The notes beneath the pieces are model-generated. The model saw only the letters and a list, made by a program, of their open reading frames with translations, was not told the origin of the DNA and did not search any database. The translations under genes were made by a program, and so were the position numbers. From NCBI GenBank assembly GCA_020636325.1, contig JACJYC010000007.1:186001-250000 (forward strand): DNA of 64,000 nucleotides, in the 5' to 3' direction. Position 1 is the first letter of the stretch. The number at the start of each line of letters is the position of its first letter. This document shows, piece after piece, positions 8,983 to 18,567 of this stretch. The DNA comes from Lewinellaceae bacterium. Lineage in GTDB: Bacteria > Bacteroidota > Bacteroidia > Chitinophagales > Saprospiraceae.

Positions 8983-9173
8983 CCACCACGCCTCAGCGTG
9001 GCAGTATCAAGCATCCAGTATCAAGCATCCAGTATCAAGCATCCAGCATCCACCACCCCTCAGCGTGGCAGCATCCAGCATCCAGTATCTGGCATCCAGC
9101 ATCTGGCATCTAGCATCAAGCATCCAGCATCAAGCATCCAGCATCCAGCATCCACCACCCCTCAGCGTGGCAG
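8983..9173. repeat. CATCCAG/TATCAAG heptamer array with three copies of a 22-bp element
   Basis: This fills most of the convergent gap between the GH3/beta-lactamase gene and ppdK. Heptamers (CATCCAG, TATCAAG, TATCTGG, CATCTAG and similar) alternate with three near-identical 22-bp elements at 8983-9004, 9050-9071 and 9152-9173. Each element carries CCACSCCTCAGCGTGG, which can form a 6-bp stem around a TGAG/CTCA loop (perfect in the first copy). The last element ends 2 bp before the ppdK stop codon, as in the array at 3183-3321. Confidence 0.9.
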
Positions 9174-9175
9174 CA

Positions 9176-11944
9176 TCAACACATATCCACCTCATCCAGC
9201 ACCACTTCCGCAATGTGGAGTTTGTCCTTCACGGCAGCCTGGGCGGCAACCAGCCTGGCTACCGGCACGCGGAACGGCGAGCAGCTCACATAGTCCAGCC
9301 CGCTGGCGTGGAAGAATTCGATGGAAGCGGGGTCGCCGCCGTGTTCGCCGCAAACACCGGTCATCAGATCGGGTTTGGTCTCCTTGCCCTTCCTGACGCC
9401 CATTTGTACCAACTGGCCTACACCGTGTTGGTCGATCGAGCTGAAGGGGTCCTCTTTGAGGATGCCTTTTTCCAGGTAAATGGGCAGGAATTTGCTCACG
9501 TCGTCCCTGGAATAACCGAAGGTCATCTGCGTGAGGTCGTTGGTACCGAAGGAGAAGAAGTCTGCGCATTTGGCGAGTTTTTCAGCTACCAGGGCAGCGC
9601 GCGGCACTTCGATCATGGTACCGATATGGAACGGAATGCGGTCTTTCCTTTCAGCGAATACCTCTTCTGCGGTCTTTCTCACCCATTCAGCCTGCATTTT
9701 GAGCTCGTTGCCCACACTGGTCAGCGGGATCATCACTTCGGGTTTCACGTCGATCCCCTTGGCCTTCATGTTGAGGGCCGCCTCCAGGATGGCGCGTACC
9801 TGCATGGCTGAAATTTCGGGATAAGTGTTCGCCAGCCGGCATCCGCGGTGACCGAGCATCGGGTTGGCCTCTTTCAGGTCGGAGATCTTTTCAACGACTT
9901 CTTCGTAGGTCAGGCCCAGTTCTTCGGCCATCAGCTTGATGCTCTTCTTGTCGGCCGGAAGGAATTCGTGCAACGGCGGGTCGAGCAGGCGGATGGTCAC
10001 CGGCAGGCTGTCCATGGCTTCAAAGATGCCTTCAAAGTCTTTGCGTTGGTAGGGCAGTAATTTGGCAAGAGCCGTTTTCCGGCCGGCTTCGTCGTCGGCG
10101 AGGATCATTTCCCGTACGGCTTTGATCCGGTCGTCCTGGAAGAACATGTGCTCTGTCCGGCACAAACCGATACCTGTGGCGCCGAAATCGCGGGCGATCT
10201 GCGCTTCTTCCGGCGTATCGGCGTTGGTGCGGACCGTGAGCCTTGCATTGGCGTCGGAGAGTTCCATCAACTGGGCGAAGTAGCCGGTCAGCGCAATTTC
10301 CTTGGTCGGGATCTTGCCTTCAAAGATCTGGCCGGTAGCGCCGTTGAGGCTGATCCAGTCCCCTTCGCGGTATACCTTGCCGTTCACGGTCATCGTCCTG
10401 GCCTGATAGTCGATATGAAGGGCGTTGGCGCCGGCGACGCAGCATTTGCCCATGCCGCGGGCTACAACGGCTGCGTGGGAGGTCATGCCGCCGCGGCTGG
10501 TGAGGATGCCTTTGGCGTTGTCCATGCCCTGGATATCTTCCGGTGAGGTTTCCATCCGGACCAGGATGACCTTATGGCCTTTGGCAGCCCATTCGACCGT
10601 ATCTTCAGCGAAGAACACGATCTGTCCGGAGGCGGCGCCCGGCGATGCGGGCAGGCCCCGCGTGATTTCAACCGCGTTGCTGACCGCTTCCGGGTCGAAG
10701 ATCGGGTGGAGCAGTTCATCCAGCTTTTCGGGCTGGATGCGCAGCAGGGCTTCTTTTTCGTCGATCACATTTTCAGTGAGCATTTCCATGGCGATTCGAA
10801 CCATGGCCTGGCCGGTCCGTTTCCCGTTCCGGGTTTGAAGGATCCACAGACGGCCTTCCTGGATGGTAAATTCCAGGTCCTGCATATCGCTGTAGTGCTC
10901 CTCAAGGCGATGTTGATAGTCGTGAAGCTCCCGGTACAGTACCGGCATGGATTCTTCCAGCGAAGGGTATTGCGAATGCCTGGTCGCTTCGGGGATGCCG
11001 GCCAGTTTGGCCCATCTGTGCGAACCTTCCAGGGTGATTTGTTGCGGTGTGCGGATGCCCGCTACCACGTCCTCGCCCTGCGCGTTGATCAGGTATTCGC
11101 CCGTGAAGCGGTTTTCGCCGGTTGCCGGGTCGCGGGTAAAGGCTACCCCGGTGGCGGAGTGATCGCCCATATTGCCGAATACCATGGCTTGAACGTTGAC
11201 GGCGGTACCCCAGGAAGCAGGGATATTGTTCAGGGCGCGGTAGGTGATGGCGCGTGCGTTCATCCAGCTGTCAAATACCGCAGTGACGGCATTCCAGAGC
11301 TGATCCCAGGGATCCTGCGGAAATTCCACGCCGGTGCGTTCTTTGATCTTGGCCCGGAAGCGGCTGCAAAGTTCCTGCAGGTTGGCCTGCGACAGTTCGG
11401 TGTCGTCGTGTACGCCGACCTCTTCCTTCACATTGTCCAGGATCTTTTCAAAGGGATCGGTATCTTCTTTTGATTCAGGTTTGAGGCCCATGACAACGTC
11501 TCCGTACATCTGGATGAACCTGCGGTAGGAGTCCCAGGCAGCGCGGGGATTGCCGGTTTTGCGGGCGAACCCTTCTACGGCAGCGTCGTTCATACCCAGG
11601 TTCAACACCGTATCCATCATGCCGGGCATGGAAGCCCTGGCGCCCGAACGGACAGAAAGCAGCAAGGGATCGGCAGGGTCGCCGAATTGTTTTCCGGTTA
11701 CTTGTTCCACCCAGCGAATGCCTTCCTTGACCTGATCCCGGAGGATGCTCAACACTTCAGCCTTGCCGGTTTTGAAATAGCTGTTGCAGGCTTCGGTCGT
11801 GATGGTAAATCCCGGAGGGACGGGCAGCCCGATATGATTCATCTCCGCCAGGTTGGCGCCTTTGCCGCCAAGCAGGCTCTTCATTTTGGCATCGCCTTCC
11901 GCGGTCTTGTCACCGAAGGTATAGACGTACTTGATATTGCCCAT
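9176..11944 (-). CDS. ppdK: Pyruvate, phosphate dikinase
   Basis: 922 residues. Interconverts pyruvate, ATP and Pi with PEP, AMP and PPi in the cytoplasm. The N-terminal ATP-grasp region begins with GGKGANLAEM. The central phosphohistidine domain has GGMTSHAAVVARGMGK with H490. The C-terminal PEP-binding barrel has GVCGEHGGDP with C865. Length and order are standard for PPDK, and the spacing distinguishes it from PEP synthase. It lies downstream of the DHOD-like and PFOR genes on the same strand, linking pyruvate made or consumed by PFOR to gluconeogenesis. A 99-bp gap with inverted repeats precedes it, so it may also have its own promoter. Confidence 0.97.
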   Translation of the reverse strand: MGNIKYVYTFGDKTAEGDAKMKSLLGGKGANLAEMNHIGLPVPPGFTITTEACNSYFKTGKAEVLSILRDQVKEGIRWVEQVTGKQFGDPADPLLLSVRSGARASMPGMMDTVLNLGMNDAAVEGFARKTGNPRAAWDSYRRFIQMYGDVVMGLKPESKEDTDPFEKILDNVKEEVGVHDDTELSQANLQELCSRFRAKIKERTGVEFPQDPWDQLWNAVTAVFDSWMNARAITYRALNNIPASWGTAVNVQAMVFGNMGDHSATGVAFTRDPATGENRFTGEYLINAQGEDVVAGIRTPQQITLEGSHRWAKLAGIPEATRHSQYPSLEESMPVLYRELHDYQHRLEEHYSDMQDLEFTIQEGRLWILQTRNGKRTGQAMVRIAMEMLTENVIDEKEALLRIQPEKLDELLHPIFDPEAVSNAVEITRGLPASPGAASGQIVFFAEDTVEWAAKGHKVILVRMETSPEDIQGMDNAKGILTSRGGMTSHAAVVARGMGKCCVAGANALHIDYQARTMTVNGKVYREGDWISLNGATGQIFEGKIPTKEIALTGYFAQLMELSDANARLTVRTNADTPEEAQIARDFGATGIGLCRTEHMFFQDDRIKAVREMILADDEAGRKTALAKLLPYQRKDFEGIFEAMDSLPVTIRLLDPPLHEFLPADKKSIKLMAEELGLTYEEVVEKISDLKEANPMLGHRGCRLANTYPEISAMQVRAILEAALNMKAKGIDVKPEVMIPLTSVGNELKMQAEWVRKTAEEVFAERKDRIPFHIGTMIEVPRAALVAEKLAKCADFFSFGTNDLTQMTFGYSRDDVSKFLPIYLEKGILKEDPFSSIDQHGVGQLVQMGVRKGKETKPDLMTGVCGEHGGDPASIEFFHASGLDYVSCSPFRVPVARLVAAQAAVKDKLHIAEVVLDEVDMC

Positions 11945-11951
11945 TTTACGT

Positions 11952-11979
11952 GTGATTTTGGGTAAAAGATTAAAATCAC
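11952..11979. promoter_or_regulatory. Inverted repeat upstream of ppdK
   Basis: GTGATTTT and AAAATCAC arms of 8 bp are separated by 12 bp, ending 7 bp before the ppdK start codon. This could be an operator or a 5'-leader hairpin. A second weaker inverted repeat (CATCAC/GTGATG, 11994-12017) lies next to it, downstream of the DHOD-like gene. No function can be assigned from sequence alone. Confidence 0.4.
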
Positions 11980-12043
11980 GGTAAAGTTAGGCCCATCACG
12001 CAGCACTCCCGGTGATGTTCTTCAACCGGCAAAGTGATAAAAG

Positions 12044-13045
12044 TCAACGAAACGGCACCCGGACGCCTTCCAGGATCCTGATGTAATTGGCTCGTTCGAA
12101 AGCGGTCGGATCGGCGATGAGTTTCTGGCTGAGCAATCCCTTGAATTGCCCGACCGAGGAAAAGTGCATCCGGTCCATCCAACCGGTCAATCCCCGGGTC
12201 ATTTCGGCCAGATACCCGATACCGTGCCGGTACAGGGCGGAGGCCGTCATGGTGACGTCGGCGCCGGCCAGCAGGTATTTGATCGCCTCCGAAGCGCTGT
12301 GCACCCCCGTGGTCGCGGCCAGAGAGGCCTTGGTATTGCCGTGCAGCAGGGAGATCCACAGCAAGGGCAGGCGGATTTCAACAGGCGAGCTGAATTCCAG
12401 GCTCGGAACGACCTTGAGCTGGTCAATGTCAAAATCGGGCTGGTAGAAACGGTTGAACAACACCAGCGCGTCAGCGCCGGCCTGCTCCAGTCGCCTGGCC
12501 ACAGAGCCCATAGCCGAAAAATACGGATTCAGCTTCACCGCCACAGGAATGGAAATGCCGCTCCTGACCCGGCGAACGATATCCATATATTTCTGTTCGA
12601 CCTCCTCACCCGTCAACCGGAAATCCGCGGGGATGTAAAATACATTGATCTCAATGCCGTCGGCGCCGGCCTGTTCCATCTGTTTGGCGTAATCGATCCA
12701 TCCCTCATCCGTTATGCCGTTGAGGCTGGCAATCACCGGGATATCAACCCGCTCCTTCGCCTGCCGGATGATTTCCAGGTAAGCTCCCGGACCGACATGG
12801 TATTCTTCCATATCCGGAAAATAATTCAACGCTTCCGGGAACATGTCGCTGGTCGCTTCCGCAATGGCGTCGTTCCAGGCCGCTTCCTCCCGGATCTGCT
12901 CCTCAAACAGCGAGAACAACACGACGGCGCCCGCGCCCGCATCCTCCATCCTGACAATATTGTCCACTTCTTCGGATAACGAACTTGCGCTGACCACAAT
13001 CGGAGATCCAAGTTCCAAACCCATATAGGTTGTACGGAGATCCAT
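12044..13045 (-). CDS. Dihydroorotate dehydrogenase-like flavoprotein
   Basis: 333 residues of the DHOD-like TIM-barrel family (TTYMGLELGSPIVVSASSLS; AGAGAVVLFSLFEEQI; IPVIASLNGI; GADGIEINVFYIP; PVAVKLNPYFS). These resemble class 1 dihydroorotate dehydrogenase or dihydropyrimidine dehydrogenase PreA-type barrels, with FMN-binding glycine patterns. The typical catalytic Cys/Ser loop of true PyrD is not obvious, and the gene lies directly after PFOR, a pairing seen in other bacteria. A redox role linked to PFOR is therefore more likely than pyrimidine synthesis, but this is inference. Confidence 0.82.
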   Translation of the reverse strand: MDLRTTYMGLELGSPIVVSASSLSEEVDNIVRMEDAGAGAVVLFSLFEEQIREEAAWNDAIAEATSDMFPEALNYFPDMEEYHVGPGAYLEIIRQAKERVDIPVIASLNGITDEGWIDYAKQMEQAGADGIEINVFYIPADFRLTGEEVEQKYMDIVRRVRSGISIPVAVKLNPYFSAMGSVARRLEQAGADALVLFNRFYQPDFDIDQLKVVPSLEFSSPVEIRLPLLWISLLHGNTKASLAATTGVHSASEAIKYLLAGADVTMTASALYRHGIGYLAEMTRGLTGWMDRMHFSSVGQFKGLLSQKLIADPTAFERANYIRILEGVRVPFR

Positions 13046-13095
13046 TTCTATCGGTATTTTTTATGAATATGATCCTTATTTGATTCAGCCGTTTA

Positions 13096-16000
13096 CTATC
13101 CGACCGGAGCGAAAGCCTCCGCTTTCCAGGTCGCCATCTCCTCGTAGGATTTCCAGCGCAGGTCGGCAATTTCCTGGGCGAGGTCCATCAGGCGTTCGGC
13201 TTCCTCCGGGTTGGTTCGCGTCAGGATGCGATAGCGCAGTTCGTTGTAGGCGTAATCCTTCAGCTTTATCGTCGGGCGCGGCGAATCGAGCACGAACGGA
13301 TTTTTCCCCGCCTGGCGCAACGCCGGATTGTAGCGGATCAGCGGCCAGTAACCCGACGCTACGGCCAGGTTTTGCTGATCGAGCCCTTTTTCCATATTGA
13401 TCCCGTGGGCGATGCAGTGGCTGTAAGCCAGGATCAGCGACGGCCCCGGATAGGCTTCCGCCTCCCGCATGGCGAGCAGGGTTTGCTGCGGATTGGCCCC
13501 CATGGCGATCTGGGCAACGTACACGTTGCCGTAGGAAATCGCCTGCATGGCCAGGTCCTTCTTGCCTACGCGTTTGCCGGCTGCCGCAAACTTGGCGGTT
13601 GCCGCCGTAGGTGTCGCCTTCGACATCTGCCCGCCGGTGTTGGAGTACACCTCTGTATCGAGCACCAGCACATTGACGTTCTTGCCGCTGGCCAGCGCAT
13701 GATCCAGCCCGCTGGATCCGATATCGTAGGCCCATCCGTCGCCGCCGACCAGCCAGACGCTCCTTTTTACGAGGTGGTCCGCAACCGACAACAGGTTTCT
13801 GGCTTGCGGCGAATCCATCGTCAGCAGCTTCGTCTTCAACGTCGCTACCCGGTACCGCTGATCCACTATATCGGTTTCAAAAACCTGGGGGGCATCCAGT
13901 ATCTCACGCACAAACCCCTCATCCAAAGCCCCCGACAGGTCTTCAAGCAATTTTCTTGCGATTTGGGTGTGCTTGTCTACACTTACCCGCATGCCCAATC
14001 CGAATTCGGCGTTGTCTTCAAACAGGGAGTTGGACCAGGCCGGCCCTCTGCCTTCCTTGTTTTTGGTCCAGGGCGTAGTGGGCAGGTTGCCGCCGTATAT
14101 CGATGAACATCCCGTCGCATTGGCCACGATCAGCCGGTCGCCGAACAACTGGGACAGCAACTTCACGTACGGCGTTTCGCCGCAACCCGCACAAGCGCCC
14201 GAGAATTCGAACAGCGGCTCCAGAAACTGGGCGCCGCGCACCAGCGAGAAGTCGATCTTGGCCCGGTCATTCCAGGGCAGGGATTCAAAGAACCGGATAT
14301 TCTCCCGGTCGCGGTCAATCTCGACCGGCTTCGGCGCCAGGTGGATGGCCTTGGTCTTTCGGTCGGCAGGGCTGATCGCCGGACAAGCCGTTTCGCACAG
14401 CGTGCATCCCGTGCAGTCCTCCAGGTATACCTGCAAAGTGTACCGCGTTTCCGGGAACCCCCGGGCGTTGATCGGCGCGGAAGCAAATCCTTCCGGCGCT
14501 TCTTCCAGGTAATTCTCGTGGTAGTATTTTGCGCGGATCACGCTATGCGGGCATACAAAACTGCAATTGCCGCACTGGATGCAAAGATCGGGTTCCCAGA
14601 CGGGCACCATATCGGCGATGTTGCGCTTTTCCCAACGCGTGGTACCGCTCGGGTAAGTGCCGTCTTCCGGGAGGGCGCTCACGGGCAGGTCGTCCCCGTG
14701 CCCTCTCATCATGGCAGCCGTGACCTCCTGGACAAATACCGGCGCTTCAGCGGGTACCGGCTCGGCCATGCCCCTTGTATTGGTGGCCTTATCCGGCGGG
14801 GTCACCGCGTACAGGTGGCTGAGGGTTTCGTCCACCGCCTTGAAGTTTTGTTGGATAACCGCCGGACCTTTTTTGAAATAGGTCTTTTCAATCGCCTTTT
14901 TGATCTTTTCAATGGCTTCTTCCCTGGGCAGGACACCGGAAAGGGCAAAGAAACAGGTCTGCATGATGGTATTGATGCGCTGCCCCATTCCGGTGTCGCG
15001 CGCCACTTTCGATGCGTCGATGATGTAAAATTTCAATTCCTTTTGAAGGATCTGCTCCTGGATGGCCATCGGCAGCTGATCCCATATTTCGCCGGTTGAA
15101 TACGGCGCATTGAGCAGGAAGACGCCGCCGTTCCGGAGAGAAGGCAGCATTTCCATTTTTTCCACGAAGTTGAATTTATGGCAGGCCAGAAAATCCGCTT
15201 CTCTTATCAGGTAAGGGCGCCGGATCGGTCGCTTGCCGAAACGCAGGTGCGAGACCGTACTGGCGCCTGATTTTTTGGAGTCGTATACAAAATACCCCTG
15301 GGCATGCAGGTCCGTGCTTTCTCCGATGATCTTGATGCTGTTCTTGTTGGCGCCCACCGTACCGTCGGCGCCCAGTCCGAAAAACAAGGCCTCCCGCATC
15401 GTTTCATCCGGAATGGCAAAAGCGGGATCATAATCAAGGCTGGTATGGCTCAGGTCGTCGTTGATGCCGACCGTGAAGTGGTTTTTCGGCGCATCTTTTC
15501 CGAGTTCATCCAGAATGCCTTTTACCATGGCCGGCGTAAACTCCTTGGAGGAGAGTCCGTAGCGGCCGCCGACCACCTTGGGTTGGGATGCCCGGCCCGA
15601 TTCGGCCATGGCCACAACCACGTCCAGGTAAAGGGGTTCGCCCGGCGCGCCGGGTTCTTTGGTCCGGTCCAGTACAGCCACCTTCCGGACGGTTGACGGC
15701 AATACGGCCAATAACTGCTCCGCCGGGAAAGGCCGGTACAAACGCACCTGAACGACCCCGACCTTTTCGCCTTTATCCGCCAGGAATTGCACCGTTTCGA
15801 TCGCCGTCTCTCCACCCGACCCCATCAGGATCACGACCCGCTCGGCATCGGGAGCGCCGTAGTATTCGCATAATTGATACGCCCGGCCGGTCAGCGCGGC
15901 GAACTCCGCCATCGCTTTTTCAACGATTTCGGGTGTTTTGAGATAAAACGGATTGACGGTTTCCCGCCCCTGGAAGTAGACGTCCGGATTCTGGGCGGTT

Positions 16001-16662
16001 CCCCGGATAAAGGGATTGTCCGGACTCAGGCCGCGTTTCCGGTGCGCAAACACCAACTCATCGTCGATCATGGCCCGGATTGTTTTTTCAGGCAACAATT
16101 CGATCTTGCTCACCTCGTGGGAGGTCCGGAATCCGTCGAAAAAATGAATAAAGGGCACCCTCGACCGCAGGGTTGCAGCCTGGGCGATCAGGGCCATATC
16201 ATGCGCTTCCTGCACCGACGCCGACGCCAGCATGGCAAAACCCGTACTGCGGGCCGCCATAACGTCGCTGTGATCGCCGAAGATGGATAACCCCTGGGCC
16301 GCCAGCGACCTGGCCGCCACATGGAAGACAGCGGACGTCAATTCGCCCGCGATCTTGTACATGTTCGGCAGCATCAGCATCAGCCCCTGGGAAGCCGTAA
16401 AGGTCGTGGTCAGCGCCCCGGTCTGAAGGGCGCCGTGAACCGCGCCGGCCGCACCGCCCTCACTCTGCATTTCCACCACTTCCGGGATGTTTCCCCAGAT
16501 ATTGACCAGCGATTTAGCCGACCATTCATCGGCATGTTCTGCCATCGGCGATGAAGGGGTGATCGGGTAGATCGCGCAAACCTCATTGACCCGGTATGCT
16601 ACGTAAGCTGCCGCCTCGTTGCCGTCGAGGGTAGCGTATTTGCGATCGCTGTTATCAGCCAT
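13096..16662 (-). CDS. nifJ: Pyruvate:ferredoxin (flavodoxin) oxidoreductase
   Basis: 1188 residues, the single-chain PFOR. Oxidatively decarboxylates pyruvate with CoA to acetyl-CoA, CO2 and reduced ferredoxin, or runs in reverse. Domains in order: N-terminal pyruvate-binding region (YAIYPITPSSPMAEHADEW), CoA/transketolase-like region, two 4Fe-4S motifs (CIQCGNCSFVCPH and CTGCTLCETACPA), and the TPP-binding domain with ACAGCGETPYVKLL, NATGCSSIYGG and GGDGWAYDIG. The C-terminus is complete. It sits between a GltD-like oxidoreductase and the DHOD-like gene on one strand, probably one operon. Presence of PFOR and a hydrogenase suggests micro-aerobic or fermentative capacity. Confidence 0.97.
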   Translation of the reverse strand: MADNSDRKYATLDGNEAAAYVAYRVNEVCAIYPITPSSPMAEHADEWSAKSLVNIWGNIPEVVEMQSEGGAAGAVHGALQTGALTTTFTASQGLMLMLPNMYKIAGELTSAVFHVAARSLAAQGLSIFGDHSDVMAARSTGFAMLASASVQEAHDMALIAQAATLRSRVPFIHFFDGFRTSHEVSKIELLPEKTIRAMIDDELVFAHRKRGLSPDNPFIRGTAQNPDVYFQGRETVNPFYLKTPEIVEKAMAEFAALTGRAYQLCEYYGAPDAERVVILMGSGGETAIETVQFLADKGEKVGVVQVRLYRPFPAEQLLAVLPSTVRKVAVLDRTKEPGAPGEPLYLDVVVAMAESGRASQPKVVGGRYGLSSKEFTPAMVKGILDELGKDAPKNHFTVGINDDLSHTSLDYDPAFAIPDETMREALFFGLGADGTVGANKNSIKIIGESTDLHAQGYFVYDSKKSGASTVSHLRFGKRPIRRPYLIREADFLACHKFNFVEKMEMLPSLRNGGVFLLNAPYSTGEIWDQLPMAIQEQILQKELKFYIIDASKVARDTGMGQRINTIMQTCFFALSGVLPREEAIEKIKKAIEKTYFKKGPAVIQQNFKAVDETLSHLYAVTPPDKATNTRGMAEPVPAEAPVFVQEVTAAMMRGHGDDLPVSALPEDGTYPSGTTRWEKRNIADMVPVWEPDLCIQCGNCSFVCPHSVIRAKYYHENYLEEAPEGFASAPINARGFPETRYTLQVYLEDCTGCTLCETACPAISPADRKTKAIHLAPKPVEIDRDRENIRFFESLPWNDRAKIDFSLVRGAQFLEPLFEFSGACAGCGETPYVKLLSQLFGDRLIVANATGCSSIYGGNLPTTPWTKNKEGRGPAWSNSLFEDNAEFGLGMRVSVDKHTQIARKLLEDLSGALDEGFVREILDAPQVFETDIVDQRYRVATLKTKLLTMDSPQARNLLSVADHLVKRSVWLVGGDGWAYDIGSSGLDHALASGKNVNVLVLDTEVYSNTGGQMSKATPTAATAKFAAAGKRVGKKDLAMQAISYGNVYVAQIAMGANPQQTLLAMREAEAYPGPSLILAYSHCIAHGINMEKGLDQQNLAVASGYWPLIRYNPALRQAGKNPFVLDSPRPTIKLKDYAYNELRYRILTRTNPEEAERLMDLAQEIADLRWKSYEEMATWKAEAFAPVG

Positions 16663-16780
16663 TTTATCTCTTTTTTATTTTTTGCATCAATCGAACCAAT
16701 CATTTATTGAGGAACTGAGGAATTGCCCCGAAGGGACTCCTTTGGAGAAAAATCGAGGAACTGAAAGGCAACCAATCGAA

Positions 16781-18418
16781 TCAATCTACTTTTTCAGCAA
16801 CCATCTCGATTGCATGGCACGGGCATTGTTCATAGCAAACCGCGCATCCTGTGCAAAGCGTATAATTGTATTGGTACCTGTTTCCGGGGCCGAGTTTGAT
16901 GATCGCGTCCTCCGGGCAAGCGCCGTAGCAGCCGTCGCATTCGAAGCAATTGCCGCACGAAAGACAGCGCAAAGCCTCGTACCGGGCTTCTTTTTCGGTC
17001 AGGCCGGCAACCACTTCCTTGAAATCCTGTACGCGTTCGTTTTCTTCCAGCTCCGCTTGCTCCTTTTTAGGTGCAAAGGTTTTATACCAGATGTGAAGCC
17101 TTTCGAAGCCGACGACGGGATGTTTGGCAGCCGGTTGATAGGGCGCGCCTTTCAAAAATCCGTCGATGAACCGGGCGGCTTTTTTGCCGTGACCGACGGC
17201 TATCGTTACAGTTCGCTCACTGGGCACCATGTCACCGCCTGCGAAAATGCCGGGGTAACCGGTCATCATGTCGGGACCGACTTTTACCGTACCGTCGTTG
17301 TCGAATTCAATGCCCGGGACCTGTTGCAGGAAGTGGGTGTCGGTATCCTGACCAAGCGCCAGGATGAGCGCGTCAGCCTCGAGGGTCTCGAATTCCCCGG
17401 TCGGTTCCGGCCGGCCTCTATCGTTGATGCGCATGACCTCCACCTGAACAGCCGTGCCTTCGATCGTTTTGATGGTACGCAGCCAGTTGATCTTTACGCC
17501 TTCCGAAAGGGCTTCGTCGGCTTCGAAATCATGGGCGGGCATGTGCTCCCGGTCGCGGCGATAGATGATGAACGGTTCGTAGCCCAGCCTGCGGGCAACC
17601 CGGGCGGCGTCCATGGCGGTATTGCCGCCGCCGTAAACCGCCACCTTGCGGCCCAGTTTCGGCGCATCGCCGGTTTCTACATTTTTCAAAAAGGTCAGCG
17701 CATCCAGGATCTGACCGGCATCCCTGCCCGGGATCTCGATTTTTTTGGAAAGATGAGCGCCGACGGCTATGAAGACGGCATCGAAATTACCGGCAACCTT
17801 TTCCGCCAGCACATCCGTCACTTTGTGGTTGAGGACGATCTTTACGCCCATATCCCCGATCCGCCTGATCTCGGCATCCAGAATATTCCTCGGGAGCCGG
17901 TAGGGCGGAATGCCGAAATGCATCATGCCGCCCGCTACAGGGCCGGCTTCCCGGATCTCCACCTCGTGCCCCAGGCGGGTCAGGTGGTAAGCCGCGGAAA
18001 GCCCGCTGGGGCCTGCCCCGACGACAAGCACCCGCTTGCCCTTGATCCTGGGCGGGGTAAACCTGACTTTCCAGCCCTCCTCGATGGCGCGGTCGCCGAG
18101 GTACCGCTCAACGGCGTGGATGCTTACCGTTGTATCGATATGCGTCCGGTTGCACCCCTCCTCGCAGGGATGATAACATACCCGCCCGTGTATGGCGGGC
18201 ATCGGGTTGTTTTCCACCAGCGACTGCCAGGCGGCCTCGTACTGCCCGCTCTGGGCCAATGACAACCAGGCCTGGATATTTTCCCCGGCGGGGCAGGCGC
18301 TGTTGCAGGGCGGAAGAAAATCCTTATATACGGGGCGCTGGGTGCGCAAGGCGCCTGTGCCTTTTTCGTGACCCTGCAAATCGGGAGGGCCGGTAAGATC
18401 AGACTGTTGTTTAAACAT
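16781..18418 (-). CDS. GltD-like NAD(P)/FAD oxidoreductase with C-terminal 4Fe-4S clusters
   Basis: About 545 residues. An N-terminal Fe-S helical domain (CNSACPAGENIQAW...VCYHPCEEGCNR) precedes FAD and NAD(P) Rossmann motifs (VGAGPSGLSAAYHL; AVYGGGNTAMDAARVARRLG). The C-terminus carries a Cys-rich segment (CLSCGNCFECDGCYGACP) and a ferredoxin-like motif (CTGCAVCYEQCPC). This is the glutamate-synthase small-subunit fold, but no glutamate synthase large subunit is nearby. Being upstream of PFOR and carrying ferredoxin clusters, it probably exchanges electrons between ferredoxin and NAD(P)H (inference). The frame reaches 18448; the ATG at 18418 (MFKQQSDL) is the more natural start. Confidence 0.88.
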   Translation of the reverse strand: MFKQQSDLTGPPDLQGHEKGTGALRTQRPVYKDFLPPCNSACPAGENIQAWLSLAQSGQYEAAWQSLVENNPMPAIHGRVCYHPCEEGCNRTHIDTTVSIHAVERYLGDRAIEEGWKVRFTPPRIKGKRVLVVGAGPSGLSAAYHLTRLGHEVEIREAGPVAGGMMHFGIPPYRLPRNILDAEIRRIGDMGVKIVLNHKVTDVLAEKVAGNFDAVFIAVGAHLSKKIEIPGRDAGQILDALTFLKNVETGDAPKLGRKVAVYGGGNTAMDAARVARRLGYEPFIIYRRDREHMPAHDFEADEALSEGVKINWLRTIKTIEGTAVQVEVMRINDRGRPEPTGEFETLEADALILALGQDTDTHFLQQVPGIEFDNDGTVKVGPDMMTGYPGIFAGGDMVPSERTVTIAVGHGKKAARFIDGFLKGAPYQPAAKHPVVGFERLHIWYKTFAPKKEQAELEENERVQDFKEVVAGLTEKEARYEALRCLSCGNCFECDGCYGACPEDAIIKLGPGNRYQYNYTLCTGCAVCYEQCPCHAIEMVAEKVD

Positions 18419-18481
18419 GGTTGCATTCGAATTGGTGAAACCAAGCAAGGCCTAAAGGTAGGGGGCTGCCGGACCGCCGGG

Positions 18482-18497
18482 CATGACAATCGTCATG
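18482..18497. promoter_or_regulatory. Palindrome CATGACAATCGTCATG between divergent redox operons
   Basis: A perfect inverted repeat, CATGAC-N4-GTCATG, lies in the 149-bp gap between the leftward GltD-like/PFOR operon and the rightward hox operon. The TGAC-N4-GTCA core matches the architecture of Crp/Fnr-superfamily sites, including the TTGAC-N4-GTCAA sites described for HcpR-type regulators. A shared redox- or oxygen-responsive operator is likely but unproven. Confidence 0.5.
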
Positions 18498-18567
18498 TGC
18501 CAAATTGATTTTTGTCCCTCACCGGACAGCCCTCCAGCCGTAATTTGCAAGGGTAATTTCTAACCTC

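Noticed and set aside
8983..9173. CRISPR array
   Set aside because: Repeat unit is 7 bp with no unique spacers of 25-40 bp, no cas genes nearby, and the 22-bp elements are irregularly spaced by more heptamers.
12044..13045. Biosynthetic dihydroorotate dehydrogenase (PyrD)
   Set aside because: No clear catalytic Ser/Cys loop of PyrD and no pyrimidine genes nearby; location next to PFOR fits the DHOD-like redox family better.
16690..16780. Another tandem array between PFOR and the GltD-like gene (repeated GAGGAACTGA)
   Set aside because: Only two copies of a 10-bp word plus similar AATCGAA/CCAATC words; too few to call an array, though it may be a decayed one.
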